Source: an uncultured Ruminococcus sp.
Lineage (GTDB): Bacteria > Bacillota > Clostridia > Oscillospirales > Acutalibacteraceae
Length of the DNA: 6,477 bases
NCBI GenBank assembly: GCA_902766585.1
Contig: CACXDV010000123.1
Coordinates: forward strand, 1-6,477
Reading direction: 5' to 3'
Shown one piece after another: positions 3,857 to 6,477 of this stretch. The notes below the pieces were generated by a model that saw only the letters and a list, made by a program, of their open reading frames with translations, ran no database searches and was not told the DNA's origin. Each line of letters begins with the position of its first letter. Within the stretch, counting starts at the first letter, position 1. A program made the position numbers and the translations under genes.

Positions 3857-6477
3857 ATGAATTATAAAATAAAACAAAAGCTTATATCAGCCGGACTCGC
3901 TCTTCTGATGATATGCGGAGCATTTTTTCTTCCGGTAAATCCACCATTATCGGAAAGGCTTATGCTTACCGCATCGGCACAGAGCAGCTTTTCGGTAGTA
4001 GTCACAAATGCATCATACCCGACAGGTGAAAGACCTCTCGGAACAACCTTTGGAATAAAGGGTATCATTTCCTCGGAAAAGACCATAGCAAAGGTTTACG
4101 GAGGCATTTACAGCACAAACGGCAGCAAGGTAATGTATCACGAAACAAAGCCGAACAGCAATAAATGCGACCTGTACAAGACCTTTGACCAGTATATGAT
4201 ATTCGGCGATCTTCCGCTCGGAAATTATTATTATATCATTATGGCTGCCGATAATGACGGAAATACCGTTACGGCAATATCCTCATCTTTTTCCGTTACT
4301 ACAAAGGGCGCCCTTGCTTCATGCACTGCCATATACGGCGCAAGCGTTCCCGCAGATGTTCTTCCGAAGGGCTGCGCTTTCAGCGTCCGAGGCAAGATAG
4401 CATCGACCTTCAAGATGAAACGTGTCTGGGGCGGTGTATATAATACTGACGGTTCAAGGACCTCAGCAATTTATGATACAACAACAAATACTGATTTCTA
4501 TGACCTTTTTACCAACTTTGACGAGCATATCATTTTCAGCAAGCTGGGCACGGGAGAATATTACTATATCATTTACGCCACCGATATGAAGGGAACAATG
4601 ACAAAGCTCGTATGCAAAAAATTCCGTATCGTAACAAACGGCTCATCTCCTTCCGATATTCAGGTATATGATGCCTCCTATCCCACAGGTACCCTGGCAA
4701 AGGGCAATACTAACGGAAGCTTTATTGTCAGCGGTTCAGTTTATTCCACATATGAGCTTGCCGAGCTAACGGGAGGAATATATAAGGCATCCGGCTATTC
4801 TTCCTCTTACAATAACGCATATACCGTAAAAATACCTCTCAGCGGTACATATTATAATCTTTCACAAATTGACGGCGGAATGAAATTCGGCGCTCTGCCG
4901 GAAGGTAATTATGTCTTTAAGCTTACGGTCACAGATTCCAAGGGCTATAAAAAGGATATAATAAATTCCCCCTTCCGCGTAAGAAGTCTCAACAAGGACA
5001 GCCAGTCACCCTCTCCTCTTATAAAGGGAATAGATGTTTCCGCGCATCAGAATGATATCGACTGGAAAAAGGTCAAGGCAAGCGGAATTGATTTTGCAGT
5101 ACTCCGCGCCGGCGTTACCAATATGTCGGACGCAAGGTATTATAAGGATTCATACTTTGAAAAGAACTATGTTGAAGCAAAGGCAGCGGGAATAAAACTC
5201 GGAGTATATATTTATACCTGCGCCTTCAACAAGGGAGAAATGAAATACAATATCGAAAAGCTGCTTGAATCATTAAAAGGAAAAAAACTCGACCTTCCCG
5301 TTTATATTGACGTTGAAGCCGATGACAGACAGCCTCAGATAGGCAAGGAGGGACTGACAGAGATTCTTGAATATGCCTGTGACCTTATTTCAGACGCCGG
5401 CTTCATGCCCGGTCTGTATTCCGGCTACAACTGGTACAAGAATTTCATTGATACTGACAGGCTTACACAGAAGGGCTGTGAATTATGGCTGGCGCTCTGG
5501 CCGAGTGACCCGCATAACTGCGACTTTTCGGATTTCTGTTCAACATGGCAGTACGGCAGCGAGAGCAGTATAAGCGGTATATCCGGAGATACTGATACAA
5601 ACTACCGCTATACACCCATAACTACAGTACCTCATTCAATAAAGCTCACACAAAGCGCCGGAGGAACGATATCCTCCGACAAAAGCACCGCAAGACTTAA
5701 TGAACGAGTAAGGATCACAGTTGAAACCGACAAGGGCTATATCGTTAAGAGCGTTAAGTACGGTGACAAGGAAGCAACCAAAAACAGCGACGGAAGCTAT
5801 TCATTTATCATGCCCGATGCCAATGTGACAGTAAAGGCTGAATTCGGCTATGCCGACAGTATCGGAGCTATCCTCGATGGCTATTCGCTCAGTCTTGAAG
5901 GAGATATCAGCATAAACTTCTATATGAGCCTGAGTGATGGTACAGCAAAAAGCAGCACTGCCTATATGCGTTTCACAATGCCTGACGGGACAATCAAAAA
6001 GGTTCTCGTTAAGGATGCAAAGACCGCTGCTCTGAACGGCAGGATCTGTTATATATTCAAATGCAGTACTGCAGCAAAGGAAATGTCCTCACCGATCAAA
6101 GCTCAGATCATCAACGACACAAAATCAGGTACTGTATACAGCTGCAGCGTAAGGGACTATGCAGACTATATTCTTAAAAACAAACCCGAAAGCGATCCCT
6201 CGGTAAAGCTCGTTAAGGCTATGCTGAATTACGGCGCATATTCACAGGAATACTTTCAATACGGCGGCACTCCCGCAAATCTCGGAGCAGCCGATACCGC
6301 CATCATAAACATCTCAGCTTCTACTATCAACCGTCCGTTCGATACCGATAAATGCGCTTTGCCGTCAGGAATAGTCTTTGACGGAGCAAGTCTTTCTCTT
6401 GAATCCGAAACCTCTATGACACTTCATTTTTCAGGACTCAGATCAGTACTCAGACCTGTTGTAAGCTGTCCGGGAAA
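3857..6477 (+). CDS. Secreted multi-domain GH25 lysozyme (N-acetylmuramidase), C-terminus beyond window
   Basis: The frame is open from the ATG at 3857 to the window edge, 873 residues with no stop. Residues 1-41 are a signal peptide (MNYKIKQK, hydrophobic 9-26, ASA cleavage-like site at 39-41). Residues 47-376 hold three homologous beta-rich repeats, probably Ig-like. Residues 388-590 are a GH25 domain, which cuts the beta-1,4 bond between N-acetylmuramic acid and N-acetylglucosamine in peptidoglycan: GIDVSAHQ 391-398 with D393, IDWKKVKASGIDF, the acidic motif D485-V-E487 at the end of a strand (E487 the likely acid), LWLALW 543-548, and STWQYGS 562-568 followed by DTDTNY. Residues 593-663 resemble the divergent InlB B-repeat (GGTISSDKS, KGYIVKSV, GSYSFIMPDANVTV). 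Residues about 668 onward form a module (LEGDISINFYMSL, AAKEMSSPIKAQI, VRDYADYIL, AMLNYGAYSQEYF) that I recall at the ends of Ruminococcus surface proteins. The role may be wall remodelling or attack on other cells. A dockerin or wall anchor could lie beyond the edge. Confidence 0.92.
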   Translation, partial: MNYKIKQKLISAGLALLMICGAFFLPVNPPLSERLMLTASAQSSFSVVVTNASYPTGERPLGTTFGIKGIISSEKTIAKVYGGIYSTNGSKVMYHETKPNSNKCDLYKTFDQYMIFGDLPLGNYYYIIMAADNDGNTVTAISSSFSVTTKGALASCTAIYGASVPADVLPKGCAFSVRGKIASTFKMKRVWGGVYNTDGSRTSAIYDTTTNTDFYDLFTNFDEHIIFSKLGTGEYYYIIYATDMKGTMTKLVCKKFRIVTNGSSPSDIQVYDASYPTGTLAKGNTNGSFIVSGSVYSTYELAELTGGIYKASGYSSSYNNAYTVKIPLSGTYYNLSQIDGGMKFGALPEGNYVFKLTVTDSKGYKKDIINSPFRVRSLNKDSQSPSPLIKGIDVSAHQNDIDWKKVKASGIDFAVLRAGVTNMSDARYYKDSYFEKNYVEAKAAGIKLGVYIYTCAFNKGEMKYNIEKLLESLKGKKLDLPVYIDVEADDRQPQIGKEGLTEILEYACDLISDAGFMPGLYSGYNWYKNFIDTDRLTQKGCELWLALWPSDPHNCDFSDFCSTWQYGSESSISGISGDTDTNYRYTPITTVPHSIKLTQSAGGTISSDKSTARLNERVRITVETDKGYIVKSVKYGDKEATKNSDGSYSFIMPDANVTVKAEFGYADSIGAILDGYSLSLEGDISINFYMSLSDGTAKSSTAYMRFTMPDGTIKKVLVKDAKTAALNGRICYIFKCSTAAKEMSSPIKAQIINDTKSGTVYSCSVRDYADYILKNKPESDPSVKLVKAMLNYGAYSQEYFQYGGTPANLGAADTAIINISASTINRPFDTDKCALPSGIVFDGASLSLESETSMTLHFSGLRSVLRPVVSCPG
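3995..4984 (+). repeat. Three homologous ~105-residue beta-rich protein repeats
   Basis: Within the GH25 protein, repeat 1 (residues 47-147, bases 3995-4297), repeat 2 (155-258, 4319-4630) and repeat 3 (267-376, 4655-4984) share three landmarks. The first is an opening ASYPTG-type motif (NASYPTG, GASVPAD, DASYPTG). The second is a middle GGIY/GGVY followed by a turn (YGGIYSTNG, WGGVYNTDG, TGGIYKASG). The third is a closing stretch with a hydrophobic-F-x-x-L-x-x-G-x-Y-x-x core and a D-x-x-G turn (LPLGNYYYIIMAADNDG, LGTGEYYYIIYATDMKG, LPEGNYVFKLTVTDSKG). They have diverged in DNA sequence, so they are old duplications. Strand and turn spacing suggests an Ig-like or fibronectin-III-like sandwich, probably for binding wall or carbohydrate. 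I know no family name for them. Confidence 0.8.

Noticed and set aside
3862..5573. Short open frames overlapping the GH25 gene on both strands
   Set aside because: They fall inside an uninterrupted 873-codon frame with a signal peptide and GH25 motifs, and have no features of their own.

Overview
The window looks like chromosomal DNA of a Gram-positive, anaerobic gut or rumen Clostridia, most like Ruminococcus or its relatives. This is inferred from strong AAGGAGG-type ribosome sites, moderate GC with AT-rich intergenic DNA, a secreted multi-domain GH25 lysozyme with a C-terminal module I associate with Ruminococcus surface proteins, and an EAL/PAS c-di-GMP phosphodiesterase. No sequence search could be run, so the genus is a guess.

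Region 1 (about 1-1952, plus strand): a possible tail of an upstream gene runs into a membrane-anchored TPM-domain protein (103-918). Its C-terminus is a 31-residue tail made only of Ser, Gly and Cys plus a final Phe. Cysteines fall on a strict three-residue period. Three bases after its stop codon begins a radical SAM/SPASM protein (922-1902), of the type that usually installs crosslinks in ribosomally made peptides. Predicted topology puts the tail in the cytoplasm, where such an enzyme works. The pair looks like a substrate and its modifying enzyme, with a full-length membrane protein as substrate rather than a short peptide, and is the most interesting object here. A strong hairpin that probably works in both directions ends the region.

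Region 2 (1950-3563, minus strand): a convergently transcribed gene encodes an EAL phosphodiesterase with a complete active-site set, followed by one or two PAS-like sensory modules. A good sigma-A-type promoter (TTGACT, 17 bp, TATAAT) lies about 100 bp upstream of its start.

Region 3 (3857 to window end, plus strand): a divergently transcribed secreted protein, cut off by the window edge after 873 residues. In order it has a signal peptide, three homologous beta-rich repeats, a GH25 muramidase domain, an InlB-B-like repeat and an unnamed C-terminal module. It has its own extended -10 promoter and a very strong ribosome site. The 293-bp intergenic region between regions 2 and 3 is AT-rich and holds the two divergent promoters; I see no riboswitch or RNA gene in it. 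No tRNA, rRNA, CRISPR array or insertion sequence is visible anywhere in the window.
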